A DNA stretch of 64,000 bases, from the NCBI GenBank assembly GCA_016938655.1, contig JAFGUG010000057.1, forward strand, positions 62,001 to 126,000, in the 5' to 3' direction. Below the pieces are notes generated by a model. That model did not search any database and had not been told where the DNA came from. It saw nothing but the letters and a program-made list of their open reading frames with translations. Of the stretch, positions 21,872 through 31,165 are shown piece by piece (the stretch's first letter is position 1; every line of letters starts with the position of its first letter). Source of the DNA: Thiotrichales bacterium (GTDB lineage Bacteria; Pseudomonadota; Gammaproteobacteria; Thiomicrospirales; Thiomicrospiraceae). The translations under genes and the position numbers were made by a program.

Positions 21872-23053
21872 ATGGCCAACCTATCTGATCGCGTTAATCG
21901 AGTCAAACCATCCCTTACGCTGGTCATCACCGCTAAAGCCGCAGAATTAAAACGTGCCGGAAAAGACATTATTAGTTTGGGTGCGGGCGAACCAGATTTT
22001 GACACCCCTGAGCACATTAAAGCCGCAGGCATTGCCGCCATTCAGAATGGCCAAACCCGCTACACGGCGGTTGATGGTACGGCTGACTTAAAAGAGGCGA
22101 TTCAAGCGAAATTTAAACGCGACAATAACCTTGATTTTGGCATGAACCAAATTCTAGTCTCATCAGGCGGCAAACAGAGTTTCTTCAACCTTTGTCAGGC
22201 CCTTTTAAACGATGGCGATGAAGTCATTATTCCCGCACCTTACTGGGTCTCTTACCCAGATATGGCACTTCTTGCCGGTGGCGAACCAGTGATTGTGGAA
22301 GCAGGTATTGAACAGGGCTTTAAAATCACCCCTGCAGAGCTAGAAGCGGCCATCACCGCAAAAACAAGAATGTTTGTGCTAAACAGCCCATCCAACCCAA
22401 CTGGTGCAGTTTATACCGCTGAGGAATTAAAAGCGTTGGGGGATGTGCTGGTGAACTATCCAAATATTGTGATTGCGTCCGATGATATGTATGAACACAT
22501 TTTGTTGGACGACGTGCCTTTTACCAATATTCTTGAAGTCTGCCCAGAACTAACCGACCGTACAGTCGTGTTAAACGGCGTATCAAAAGCTTACTCAATG
22601 ACCGGTTGGCGAATTGGTTATGCGGGCGGCCCGGTTGAGTTGATTGCGGGTATGCGGAAAGTACAATCGCAAAGCACCTCTAACCCTTGCTCAATCTCTC
22701 AAGCTGCTGCTGTTGAGGCGTTAAACGGTTCTCAAGAGTGTATTCAAACCATGCTCGTGCAATTTAAGATTCGTCACGACTATGTTGTTGATCGCATTAA
22801 TAGTCTACCCGGCTTTAAAGTGATTCCTGCGGCGGGTGCGTTTTATGCGTTTATGGATATTGAAGAGGCCATGAAGCTTAAAGGTTACGCAACCGATGCG
22901 GCATTTGTTGAAGCGATTCTTGAACAGAAATTAGTGGCCGCCGTTCCAGGTTCGGCATTTGGCGCAGATGATCATATGCGCTTCTCTTTTGCCACTAGCA
23001 TGGAAAATCTAGTGGAAGCGTTAGATAGAATTGAAGCGTTTATGAACGAATAA
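21872..23053 (+). CDS. Pyridoxal-phosphate aminotransferase (aspartate aminotransferase, class I)
   Basis: A fold-type I aminotransferase of about 393 residues, most like the bacterial AspC subgroup Ib (also used as aspartate/prephenate aminotransferase). The PLP lysine lies in NGVSKAYSMTGWRIGY and the N-terminal GAGEPDFDTPEHI block is conserved. The frame is open 20 codons further upstream, but GGAG before the ATG at 21872 and the family N-terminus (MANLSDRVNRVKPS) favour that start. Substrate is inferred from subgroup similarity only. Confidence 0.92.
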   Translation: MANLSDRVNRVKPSLTLVITAKAAELKRAGKDIISLGAGEPDFDTPEHIKAAGIAAIQNGQTRYTAVDGTADLKEAIQAKFKRDNNLDFGMNQILVSSGGKQSFFNLCQALLNDGDEVIIPAPYWVSYPDMALLAGGEPVIVEAGIEQGFKITPAELEAAITAKTRMFVLNSPSNPTGAVYTAEELKALGDVLVNYPNIVIASDDMYEHILLDDVPFTNILEVCPELTDRTVVLNGVSKAYSMTGWRIGYAGGPVELIAGMRKVQSQSTSNPCSISQAAAVEALNGSQECIQTMLVQFKIRHDYVVDRINSLPGFKVIPAAGAFYAFMDIEEAMKLKGYATDAAFVEAILEQKLVAAVPGSAFGADDHMRFSFATSMENLVEALDRIEAFMNE

Positions 23054-23086
23054 TTCAATTTCAAAAACCCGCGTTTTGAAAACCAA

Positions 23087-23119
23087 CAGGCCTGCTCATT
23101 TTTAAAATCAGCAGGCCTG
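23087..23119. terminator. Paired CAGGCCTG hairpin after the aminotransferase gene
   Basis: CAGGCCTGCT and AGCAGGCCTG flank a 13-base A/T-rich spacer and form a 10-bp stem, followed on the plus strand by TTTACTTTTT. The pair lies between the 3' ends of the aminotransferase and the ligase genes, so it can serve both strands. Two copies of the motif build one hairpin here. Confidence 0.65.
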
Positions 23120-23161
23120 TTTACTTTTTAGTATCAAAAAATATGCTATGTTTAAAAAGGC

Positions 23162-24052
23162 TTAAAGCCCTTCGTCTCTGACTCTTAAAAACACCGGAAA
23201 TCTTGGTAACCCTTTTTGGGTTTCTCCCATATATTGAAACGTGACTATTTGTCCTTTTTCAGGTGGTTTTCTTCGCTCGGCATCACTCAATCCACTGCCA
23301 ATTTTAATCACTCGCTCATGCGCATGGGTTAAATGCGTAAACTGTCCATCTACAATGTCACAAATTAATGCCCCCACTTGCCCTTGATACTTTCCCAGCC
23401 CATTTGTGTAACCAATCACCCGACACTCTGCATCCTCTTTAGGTTTGAGCTTTAAATCGGAAGCGGAACGACCCGCATGATACAGCGCATTTGGATCACG
23501 CAACACCAACCCTTCTCCCCCTAAGGCCATAACACGATTAAGTTCCGCTTTAATCTGCTGCTTAGAATCAATTGCGGTTTGTTTTATGATCTTAATAAAT
23601 CTATTCGGTTTTTTATCTAGATAGTTTTGCAAAACTGCCAGACGCGATAACAAATCTTCTGGTTGATTAGGCACTTCAAAGATTTGGTAGGTCAGGTTTC
23701 GCCAACCTTCATGCGCTTGTGACTGTTTTACAATAGAAACCGTTTCTGAAAAAGCAGCACGTTTTAGCCATAACTCACCGTCCAATTCAAAAGGCGGAAA
23801 GCCTTCCGTAAACCAAGCAGGGGCAGCGAACACATTGCCATTTCGGCTCAACAACGCTTTACCATTCCAATAAGCCCTAACCCCATCCAGCTTCTCACTC
23901 ATCACCCAACCTTTTACCGGCTGATTTAGTTGATACGTCTTTAATAACAACAGGTCGGGTTTTCTATCATTTATGTCAGAAGCAAAAGAAAGACTTCCCC
24001 ATAAACTAAAAAGGCCTAGCGTAATTGCTAAGCCTAAGGTTCTGAAATTCAT
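23162..24052 (-). CDS. Periplasmic ATP-dependent DNA ligase
   Basis: A 296-residue minimal ATP-dependent DNA ligase with a Sec signal peptide (cleavage after the Ala near residue 24). The nucleotidyltransferase domain has motif I with the adenylated Lys (SEKLDGVRAYW), motif III (FELDGELW), motif IV (GEGLVLR) and motif V (DLKLKPKEDAECRV). A short OB domain follows. Such exported ligases occur in Neisseria, Haemophilus and Vibrio and are suspected to repair nicks in DNA during uptake; the role is inferred. A ComEA-like gene lies 21 bases upstream on the same strand, which supports a link to competence. Confidence 0.9.
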   Translation of the reverse strand: MNFRTLGLAITLGLFSLWGSLSFASDINDRKPDLLLLKTYQLNQPVKGWVMSEKLDGVRAYWNGKALLSRNGNVFAAPAWFTEGFPPFELDGELWLKRAAFSETVSIVKQSQAHEGWRNLTYQIFEVPNQPEDLLSRLAVLQNYLDKKPNRFIKIIKQTAIDSKQQIKAELNRVMALGGEGLVLRDPNALYHAGRSASDLKLKPKEDAECRVIGYTNGLGKYQGQVGALICDIVDGQFTHLTHAHERVIKIGSGLSDAERRKPPEKGQIVTFQYMGETQKGLPRFPVFLRVRDEGL

Positions 24053-24073
24053 ATGTAAAACCCAACCAAAAAA

Positions 24074-24325
24074 CTAAAAACGTAAGTCGGCTTTAATTTT
24101 TTCAAGCGTCTTTTCGCCAATGCCTTTTACGTTCAACAGGTCTTCTGCCTTACTGCATTTTGTCTCTTTGCAGTAACTTGAAATTGCTTGTGCTTTACTA
24201 GGTCCAATCCCTTTTAAAGCAATGGCAATCTCTTCAGAAGAGGCTTTATTGACATTCACCGGACTCGCCAAGACATTAAACGACATGAATGCCGCCACTA
24301 AAAACAACCCTATTCTTGAAATCAT
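24074..24325 (-). CDS. ComEA-like periplasmic helix-hairpin-helix DNA-binding protein
   Basis: An 83-residue protein with a signal peptide (cleavage after Ala near residue 20), then a ComEA-type double helix-hairpin-helix: VNVNKASSEEIAIALKGIG and LLNVKGIGEKTLEKI. ComEA binds incoming DNA in the periplasm and ratchets it inward. Single-domain forms like this are common in Gram-negative bacteria. A Cys pair (YCKETKCSK) lies between the hairpins. It is followed at once by the periplasmic DNA ligase, probably in one transcript. Confidence 0.88.
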   Translation of the reverse strand: MISRIGLFLVAAFMSFNVLASPVNVNKASSEEIAIALKGIGPSKAQAISSYCKETKCSKAEDLLNVKGIGEKTLEKIKADLRF

Positions 24326-24422
24326 ACGTCACCTCAATAATTAAGTTAAATACGTATATAAATACGTAAATTTACATTAACAAAAAACGCAACTTAAAGC
24401 AAACATCAATCAAATCATGGTG

Positions 24423-26276
24423 TTATTCTACGGTCACTGACTTAGCCAAGTTTCTCGGTTGGTCAACATCCGTACCTTTAATCAGTGCTACATGGTAGCT
24501 TAATAACTGTAAAGGAATATTAAAGGTAATCGGTGCGGTTATTCGACCCACGTTAGTAGTGGCTTTGACCACTTGAAAATCGACCTCTGAACTAATGTCT
24601 GAGGCTTCGTCTTCAAACACAATCATCTGCCCGCCTCGCGCCTTCACCTCTTGAAGATTAGACTTTAGTTTTTCTAACAAATCGTCTTTAGGGGCAATCG
24701 CAACCACCGGAATCAAGTCGTCGATTAACGCCAGAGGCCCATGCTTTAATTCACCTGCCGGATACGCTTCGGCATGAATGTAACTGATCTCTTTTAACTT
24801 TAACGCGCCTTCCATTGCGATCGGGTACATGGTGCCACGTCCTAAAAAGATGGCACTGTCTTTATCCGCAAAGGTTTTCGCAATCTGTGCAATTTGATCT
24901 TCATGTTCTAACGCACTTTTGATCAGGCCTGGTAACTTCTGCAAACCTTTAACAATAATCTTTTCACGACGCTCAGTTAAAGAGCCTTTTACCTTACCGA
25001 TTGCAGTCATCAATAAAGCCAGACCAACTAACTGCGTGGTAAACGCTTTGGTTGATGCCACACCAATTTCTGGGCCAGCATGGGTTAAAAAGGTTAAATC
25101 ACTCTCACGCGTCAAACTCGACTCTGGCACATTGCAAATCGTTAGAGTCGAAATGGCCTTACCTGCACGGGCTTGCTTGACCTGTTGCAACGCCGCTAAG
25201 GTATCGGCGGTCTCACCCGATTGACTGATGGTTAAAAATAGCGTTTTGTCTAATAAAACGGGATTGCGATAGCGGTACTCAGAGGCCACCTCGACCTGAC
25301 AAGGCAAGCCAATAATATCTTCAAACCAGTACCTAGCCACCAAACCTGCATGAAAACTGGTACCACACGCTAAAATTTGAACTTGTTGAATGGTCTTAAA
25401 CACCTCCTCAGCTTGAAAACCAAACGCCGAAACCAAAACGTGTTCTTGGCTGATGCGCCCTTCTAAAGTGTCAGTGACTGCTTGCGGTTGTTCAAAAATC
25501 TCTTTGTGCATGTAGTGGCGATGTTCGCCCAAGTCAACCGAGTGCGCTGACAAGGTCGAAACCTTAATCGGTCGCTCAACCACTCGTCCGTCAGCATCAA
25601 AAATCGCCACACTTTCACGCGTAATCTTGGCAACATCGCCCTCTTCTAAAAAGATAAAGTTCTGAGTGACCGGCAACAAGGCAGACACATCTGAAGCAAT
25701 AAAGTGCTCGCCAATCCCAACACCAATCACCAATGGACTGCCTTTGCGAGCGACCACCAACGTATTGGGTTCACTGTTTGCAATCACGCCAATCGCATAG
25801 GCGCCCTTAAAGGTTTTGATCGCATCCGAAACCGCAGTCAGTAAATCGCCTGTTTGCTGCAGATGGGCGTGAATACAATGTGCCACCACTTCGGTGTCGG
25901 TTTCTGATGTAAAACGATAGCCCTGCTCTAATTGAAGTTTTTTGAGATCGGCGTAGTTTTCGATAATGCCGTTGTGCACCACCGCGACTTGGTTATTACA
26001 GATGTGTGGGTGAGCATTTTTTTCAGCCGGCACACCATGCGTTGCCCAACGCGTGTGGGCAATACCAATTTGACCACTAAAGGGGGTGGACTGCTCTGAA
26101 ATTTTTTGACTTAAGTTGCGAATCTTGCCCATGGCACGAACACGCTGAATAGTGCCGTTAGCATCAAGTAAAGCAATACCAGAAGAGTCGTAACCTCGGT
26201 ACTCTAAACGTCGTAAGCCCTCCTCTAAAATGGGGACAATATTTCGTTCTGCAACACCACCAACAATTCCACACAT
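24423..26276 (-). CDS. glmS: Glucosamine-fructose-6-phosphate aminotransferase (isomerizing)
   Basis: GlmS makes glucosamine-6-phosphate from fructose-6-phosphate and glutamine, the first step toward UDP-GlcNAc. The start is the ATG at 26274-26276, so that Cys2 becomes the catalytic N-terminal nucleophile (MCGIVGG). Two codons upstream there is an alternative in-frame start that would bury this Cys. The glutaminase domain covers about 1-240, two SIS domains follow, and the C-terminus ends in KSVTVE as in the family. One CAGGCCTG copy is at 24924-24931. No glmS ribozyme is seen, as expected in this lineage. Confidence 0.96.
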   Translation of the reverse strand: MCGIVGGVAERNIVPILEEGLRRLEYRGYDSSGIALLDANGTIQRVRAMGKIRNLSQKISEQSTPFSGQIGIAHTRWATHGVPAEKNAHPHICNNQVAVVHNGIIENYADLKKLQLEQGYRFTSETDTEVVAHCIHAHLQQTGDLLTAVSDAIKTFKGAYAIGVIANSEPNTLVVARKGSPLVIGVGIGEHFIASDVSALLPVTQNFIFLEEGDVAKITRESVAIFDADGRVVERPIKVSTLSAHSVDLGEHRHYMHKEIFEQPQAVTDTLEGRISQEHVLVSAFGFQAEEVFKTIQQVQILACGTSFHAGLVARYWFEDIIGLPCQVEVASEYRYRNPVLLDKTLFLTISQSGETADTLAALQQVKQARAGKAISTLTICNVPESSLTRESDLTFLTHAGPEIGVASTKAFTTQLVGLALLMTAIGKVKGSLTERREKIIVKGLQKLPGLIKSALEHEDQIAQIAKTFADKDSAIFLGRGTMYPIAMEGALKLKEISYIHAEAYPAGELKHGPLALIDDLIPVVAIAPKDDLLEKLKSNLQEVKARGGQMIVFEDEASDISSEVDFQVVKATTNVGRITAPITFNIPLQLLSYHVALIKGTDVDQPRNLAKSVTVE

Positions 26277-26468
26277 AGCCACTATCTTTCTTAAGGTTGA
26301 AATAATTGGTCATTATAACACCCTCTTTTTTTTACAGACTTGATTAAAAGCTAGCCTAACAGACAGGCTTTTAACAATACTTTGAGACAAAGGTTTTAAT
26401 TTACCGTTCTACCCCCTAAAATAACGAACATCATCATCAATCAAACGCCAAGTTATCAAAGGTAAAGC

Positions 26469-27410
26469 ATGTCAAAAAACTATCAAGCCATCGCCAAACA
26501 AGTCTTTGAAATTGAAGCTCAAGCAATTAGTCACCTGAGCACACAATTGGACAAACACTTTGATGATTCGATTAACGCCATTCTAGAAACGCAAGGACGC
26601 GTGGTTATTTGCGGCATGGGCAAATCTGGACTGATTGGTAAAAAGATTGTCGCGACATTGGCAAGTACTGGCACCCCTTGTTTCTTTATGCACCCCGGTG
26701 AAGCGTTTCATGGTGACTTAGGCATGGTGGCGACTAACGATGTGTTTTTAGCGCTCTCTAATTCGGGTGAGACCGAAGAGGTCATTCGCTTAATTCCGTT
26801 TTTAAAAGACAACGGCAACGTTATCATCTCGATGACCAGCAAACCGAAATCAACCCTAGCGGTTAACTCAGATTTCCACTTAAATGTTGATGTACCGCAA
26901 GAGGCTTGTCCACATCAGCTTGCACCCACGTCATCAACTACGGCCACATTGGTTATGGGCGACGCCATTGCCGTTGCCCTAATGGAAGCACGCAACTTTC
27001 AACCCCACCAATTTGCCCGCTTTCACCCTGGCGGCAGTCTTGGGCGCAAACTACTCACACGTGTTAAACACGAAATGAAAACCAACAAGTTGCCATTTGT
27101 AAACTCAGATGCGCCGATGAAAGATGTGATTCATACCATGAACGAAGGTCGTTTAGGGCTGTGCATTGTCGATCAGGGCAAGGGCATTATTACCGATGGA
27201 GATTTACGCCGTCATATGGAAGAAAACGCCGCAAACTTTATGCAAATGACCGCCGTAGACATGATGGCCAAAAACCCACGAACCATCTCCAGTGATGCAC
27301 CATTAAGTGAAGCCGAAGAGTTAATGAATCAGCACAAAATAACCTCCCTTCTTGTAAAAGAGGCCGACAAACTGGTAGGCGTAATACAGATTTACGATCT
27401 AAACATTTAG
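26469..27410 (+). CDS. kdsD: Arabinose-5-phosphate isomerase KdsD (KpsF/GutQ family)
   Basis: KdsD converts ribulose-5-phosphate to arabinose-5-phosphate for Kdo synthesis. The 313-residue protein has an N-terminal SIS domain (about residues 40-175, with GMGKSGLIGKKI and SNSGETEEV) and two C-terminal CBS domains (about 200-313). waaA, the Kdo transferase, starts 41 bases downstream, so the pair forms a Kdo/lipid A unit. Confidence 0.93.
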   Translation: MSKNYQAIAKQVFEIEAQAISHLSTQLDKHFDDSINAILETQGRVVICGMGKSGLIGKKIVATLASTGTPCFFMHPGEAFHGDLGMVATNDVFLALSNSGETEEVIRLIPFLKDNGNVIISMTSKPKSTLAVNSDFHLNVDVPQEACPHQLAPTSSTTATLVMGDAIAVALMEARNFQPHQFARFHPGGSLGRKLLTRVKHEMKTNKLPFVNSDAPMKDVIHTMNEGRLGLCIVDQGKGIITDGDLRRHMEENAANFMQMTAVDMMAKNPRTISSDAPLSEAEELMNQHKITSLLVKEADKLVGVIQIYDLNI

Positions 27411-27451
27411 ACCCAACAACCTCTCCCAGACTAAATGCCAAAGGACACTTT

Positions 27452-28771
27452 ATGAGATTAAGCCTGTATCGCTTTATCACGCTTTTGGCATTGCCCTTAG
27501 TGGCGTTCGCAACGTGGAAACGGTGCAAAAAATATCATAACGCTCAGCAACAAAATCCTGATACGCCCATCCTTAAGTACTGCATTAAATCCCGTTTTGG
27601 GCTTAACCCCACGCCATTCAAAAAACACGGAATTTGGATTCATGCAGTCTCGGTCGGTGAAACGCGCTCCATATTCCCTCTACTAACCGAACTGCACAAA
27701 CGTTATCCAGACTTACCGATTACCCTTACCAATGGCTCAACTCAAGGCGCGATTCAATCTCTCAACTTCGCACCCATTAAGGTTCAGCACCAAATGGTGC
27801 CTTTTGACTACCCGTTTGCAGTCAATCGTTTTCTTGAGCAAATTCAACCCAAGCTCGTCTTGATGGTAGAAACTGAGATTTGGCCAAATTTATACCAGGC
27901 CTGCTCAAATCGAAACATTCCCATTGCGCTAATTAATGCCCGACTGAAACAACAATCGTTTGAAACCTACCGTAAATGGGGAGGCAAAATGATTGCAAAC
28001 ACGCTTAACCAAACCGAATTTATCGCCGCCCAATCTGCAACCGATGCCGAACACTTTTCGCAGTTAGGCGCCACTCAAGAACGCGTTAAGATACTCGGAA
28101 ACTTAAAGTTTGATATGCAAATCTCACCCGAGTTATTACCCAAAAGTAACGCATGGACAACAGCAAACCACTTAACGAATCGTTTTATTTGGGTGGCCGC
28201 CAGCACGCACGCCGATCCCAACGATAAAGAGTGTGAGGAATTACGCGTTCTAAAAGCACACCAAAAACTGTTAACCAAAGTCCCGAACGCACTTTTGATT
28301 TTAATCCCCAGACACGCTTCACGCTTTGAAGAAGTAGCAGGCCTGCTCAAACATAGTGAACTTGATTGGGCGCAACACAGTAAAAACCAACCGATCACCC
28401 AATCGACCCAAGTCTATTTTGCGGACAGCGTTGGCGAATTGATGATGTGGTTTGCCAGTTGTGATGTCGCTTTTATTGGCGGAAGTTTAGTCGAATTTGG
28501 TGGCCACAACATACTAGAACCCGCCGCCCTCAACAAACCCGTTCTATCAGGACCGCATTTCAAAAACCTACAAGCGCTCTACCAAACGTTTATTGATGAA
28601 CAAGCCATTGAGATTGTTGATAACAGCTCACAGCTTGGCCAAACCCTAATCGAACTCTCTCAAGACACACACAAAAGAACCACTTTGCAAAACAGAGCAC
28701 ACGCCTGCTACCAACAAAACTCAGGTGCACTGAATAGACTTTTGACTGAACTAAAACTGTATATTGTTTAA
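27452..28771 (+). CDS. waaA: 3-deoxy-D-manno-octulosonic acid transferase
   Basis: WaaA (KdtA) attaches Kdo to lipid A precursor at the inner membrane. The 439-residue GT30-family protein has an N-terminal membrane anchor, the conserved IWIHAVSVGETR segment with the catalytic Glu, VETEIWPNL, and the C-terminal sugar-nucleotide site GGSLVEFGGHNILEP. It follows kdsD. Two CAGGCCTG copies lie inside it (27896-27903 and 28338-28345), the last seen before a gap of about 9 kb. Confidence 0.94.
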   Translation: MRLSLYRFITLLALPLVAFATWKRCKKYHNAQQQNPDTPILKYCIKSRFGLNPTPFKKHGIWIHAVSVGETRSIFPLLTELHKRYPDLPITLTNGSTQGAIQSLNFAPIKVQHQMVPFDYPFAVNRFLEQIQPKLVLMVETEIWPNLYQACSNRNIPIALINARLKQQSFETYRKWGGKMIANTLNQTEFIAAQSATDAEHFSQLGATQERVKILGNLKFDMQISPELLPKSNAWTTANHLTNRFIWVAASTHADPNDKECEELRVLKAHQKLLTKVPNALLILIPRHASRFEEVAGLLKHSELDWAQHSKNQPITQSTQVYFADSVGELMMWFASCDVAFIGGSLVEFGGHNILEPAALNKPVLSGPHFKNLQALYQTFIDEQAIEIVDNSSQLGQTLIELSQDTHKRTTLQNRAHACYQQNSGALNRLLTELKLYIV

Positions 28772-28842
28772 ATAGTAATAACTTAGATTCCGCGATATAC
28801 GGAAAAACCCTGTTAATGCCTGTGCATCATGTTGGGGATTAG

Positions 28843-29163
28843 ACACTTTCAACAGCTAGGAGGCCTTCTGTTTCGGTCTGGAAAGAAGCCAGAAGACTTA
28901 AAGAGCAGCAAACTGAACAAAACAAATCTTTAAATGAATTGAGACACTCTGCTGATTCTTCAAATTGGCAAGAATTTATTAAAATCATGGGAGGGGTATT
29001 TGTTAAACGCAAAGATCAGCTTGCTAGACCTTTATATGATTTCACTATAGACACAGATACAGGTGAACTCAACCAAAGTTATTACGATGAAGAACCGACT
29101 AAATCTATTAAAGGAATGTTGCTAGGGAATACGAAGGTTATTACAAGGTTTTTAAAATGGACA
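28843..29163 (+). pseudogene. Probable gene remnant at the edge of the retron island
   Basis: After waaA, a plus-strand frame is open from 28843, just after a TAG, to 29214. It has no ATG start in its first part; the only start candidate is a TTG at 28939. The peptide has gene-like composition (SVWKEARRLKEQQTEQNKS, then FDFTIDTDTG-like acidic stretches such as DFTIDTDTGELNQSYYDE) but matches no family I recognise. Its last part runs through the retron terminator hairpin, which is not plausible for an intact gene. I read it as the 3' portion of a decayed gene. The rest of the 28772-29163 gap holds only a weak hairpin at about 28793-28806 after waaA. Confidence 0.35.
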
Positions 29164-29193
29164 AAACTCGCTTTTCTGACGAAAAGCGAGTTT
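29164..29193 (-). terminator. Terminator of the retron operon
   Basis: AAACTCGCTTTTC and GAAAAGCGAGTTT form a perfect 13-bp stem around a TGAC loop. The stop codon of the reverse transcriptase overlaps its edge, and read on the minus strand the stem is followed by TTTTGTCCATTTT, so it closes the retron transcript. Confidence 0.85.
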
Positions 29194-30193
29194 AACTTGG
29201 AGTTCTGTCAATAACTGTACGTGATTGGATAGCTTCTTCATAAGAAAATTTTTTTATCGCCTCTATTACATTTTCATCATATTTGTTCTTTAAAGAGCTT
29301 ATAAAATCTGGCTCTATACTTTCAATAAAAGAAATATAACCCTGTAAGGAACGTTTCTTTTCTTCAATCGTAGAAAGTACGTTACCGTTAGAATCGTGAT
29401 CTGGTTCTATTGCGTCATATTTGAAACGATTGACCAAACTCCTAATCTCCCTCTTTTTTTCACGACCTACAGAGATTTTTCCATCACTAGTTAAAATCAA
29501 ACCTAAAATTCTGACCCTACCTTTTTTTGATAAAAACTGTGTTTTATCTTCATTAATCTTCAGCTTAACACCATCAAACCCTTGTAAAAGCTCTCGAGTA
29601 AAACTATTAATTTCTGTCAGAACATTTGAATCGTTGGTAGAGAATGTTAAATCATCAGCATATCTAGTGTAAGTCACACCTTTATCTATACAAAAAAGGG
29701 TTAACTTGTCATCAAAATCATAAAGAATACTATTACTTAAAATAGGAGACGAAGGTGATCCTATTGTTAAAGCTTCTTGGTAACTTACTATCTTCAGAGC
29801 AACTTCAATATCATCTCTATCAAGTTCAACTAAATTGTTGTGTTTATGTAGATGCCTTCTTAAATCATCGGCTGTGATACTTGGAAAAAACGCCTTAAAG
29901 TCTAATTTTAAAAAATATTTTTTACCAACATGTTCTTTAGCAACATCCAGAATAGACAAACCAGACCTATATGAATAGACTGAACTATGTACAGGTAAGT
30001 GACAGAACACATTTTGATTTAACCAATATTGAAGAGCTTTAACTTTTTTTGAAGGATGACATATTGTCCTTGTATCTCCATTTTTCTTTGCAATTTCATA
30101 AGTCTTATATGCATGATTAGAAGAATTTACTATTCGATTAATTAAGTGTTCAGGAACACCGTTCTCTTCTGCAATTTTCTTTACAATTGACAC
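29192..30193 (-). CDS. Retron reverse transcriptase (type II-A retron)
   Basis: A 333-residue retron-type reverse transcriptase that would copy part of the adjacent RNA into msDNA. Domains in order: the RT0/1 block (YKTYEIAKKNGDTRTICHPS, residues 29-48), the region of the NAxxH motif as AKEH (85-88), motif A with D98 (LKLDFKAFFPSI), GSPSSPILSN (145-154), the catalytic YADD (178-181), then VGREKKREI. The retron-specific VTG triplet appears as ILG (229-231). The start is GTG, overlapping the effector stop by one base (TAGTG), so the two are translationally coupled. The gene is AT-rich compared with its neighbours, indicating transfer. Confidence 0.93.
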   Translation of the reverse strand: MSIVKKIAEENGVPEHLINRIVNSSNHAYKTYEIAKKNGDTRTICHPSKKVKALQYWLNQNVFCHLPVHSSVYSYRSGLSILDVAKEHVGKKYFLKLDFKAFFPSITADDLRRHLHKHNNLVELDRDDIEVALKIVSYQEALTIGSPSSPILSNSILYDFDDKLTLFCIDKGVTYTRYADDLTFSTNDSNVLTEINSFTRELLQGFDGVKLKINEDKTQFLSKKGRVRILGLILTSDGKISVGREKKREIRSLVNRFKYDAIEPDHDSNGNVLSTIEEKKRSLQGYISFIESIEPDFISSLKNKYDENVIEAIKKFSYEEAIQSRTVIDRTPS

Positions 30194-31146
30194 TAAACTT
30201 CTCCCTTGAAAACCTTATACGGGTAAGTCATTTGTGCTTTATGAATTGCATTAATTTCTAGTCTTGTTGAATTCAATGCATCTAGCATTTTTTGACTGAA
30301 TAAGAAACTTGATTCTTTCGAGACAGACAAGACATCAACGTATTCCTCATGATTCCTAATAAAATCTAATGATAATAGTAAAGCTGAATAGACTTCTAAC
30401 TCATCATCTTCAAATCCACCCATGACGGTTTTAAAAGCCTTTTTGGCATCAGAAAAAGTAATGTAACTAAAAAAGTGGATAATTTCGAAGAAAACAATAC
30501 ACCTAAACCTGTAGTAAAGATTATTCTCTTCTCTATCACTACTTGAGCGATTTAGTTTAGAAAAATCTAATTTTTTATTAGCATTCGAAGTGAGTCTTAG
30601 ACGAATTCGATTAAGAGCACGATTAAATCGTTCAAGATTACAAGCCCCCTTAGTTAAGGGGATAACTCCACCTCTATAATTCGAATCTTTTTCAATTATA
30701 TCGATGATTCCGAGAGTTAAAAATGAAGGCTTTTCAATATATTTTTCTTGGTTTGCAACCAGTATTTTTTGTTTTAAAGAGTTTGAGTGTGCGAAGTAAC
30801 CTATTTCACAATAAGAACCAACACTCTCAGGGAAAATAATAATTGCATCAACAACAAATCCTGCAACCCTCTCAATTAAGGCAATATTTACATACCTGTA
30901 TTGATCACTGAAAAACTCTAACTTCTTAAAAAGATCTTCTGCATAAAGGAATACAAAGTCTTGCTCGGTTTCTAGATGTTCGGTTTTTTTGAAAAATTCA
31001 TTGCGAAAGGTTTCGGTTTCGTTGTCACTTACAAAATCATAAGGTCCACCAAAAACAAAAATAATTCTTTTCTTTGAAAGAGAGAAAAGCTTACTGTCTA
31101 TGCTCTTCTTAAAGAAGGTTAGTTGATTTTCAAAGTGTTCTAGCAT
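30193..31146 (-). CDS. Retron effector, nucleoside deoxyribosyltransferase-like with C-terminal helical/winged-helix part
   Basis: The 317-residue protein resembles the accessory effector of retron Ec86 (Eco1). It has an N-terminal deoxyribosyltransferase-like fold with a GG loop (IIFVFGGPYD, residues 28-37), the acidic YAEDLF, and the signature IIIFPESVGSYCEIG at 102-116, whose Glu114 matches the catalytic Glu of the fold. The C-terminal ~140 residues are helical and may form the DNA-binding part known in Eco1. In Eco1 the effector forms a filament with RT and msDNA and acts on nucleotides when a phage interferes; that is family knowledge. The gene lies between the msr-msd RNA and the RT, as in type II-A. 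No clear Shine-Dalgarno sequence precedes the ATG. Confidence 0.87.
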   Translation of the reverse strand: MLEHFENQLTFFKKSIDSKLFSLSKKRIIFVFGGPYDFVSDNETETFRNEFFKKTEHLETEQDFVFLYAEDLFKKLEFFSDQYRYVNIALIERVAGFVVDAIIIFPESVGSYCEIGYFAHSNSLKQKILVANQEKYIEKPSFLTLGIIDIIEKDSNYRGGVIPLTKGACNLERFNRALNRIRLRLTSNANKKLDFSKLNRSSSDREENNLYYRFRCIVFFEIIHFFSYITFSDAKKAFKTVMGGFEDDELEVYSALLLSLDFIRNHEEYVDVLSVSKESSFLFSQKMLDALNSTRLEINAIHKAQMTYPYKVFKGEV

Positions 31147-31165
31147 TTTGATATCTGAATATGAT

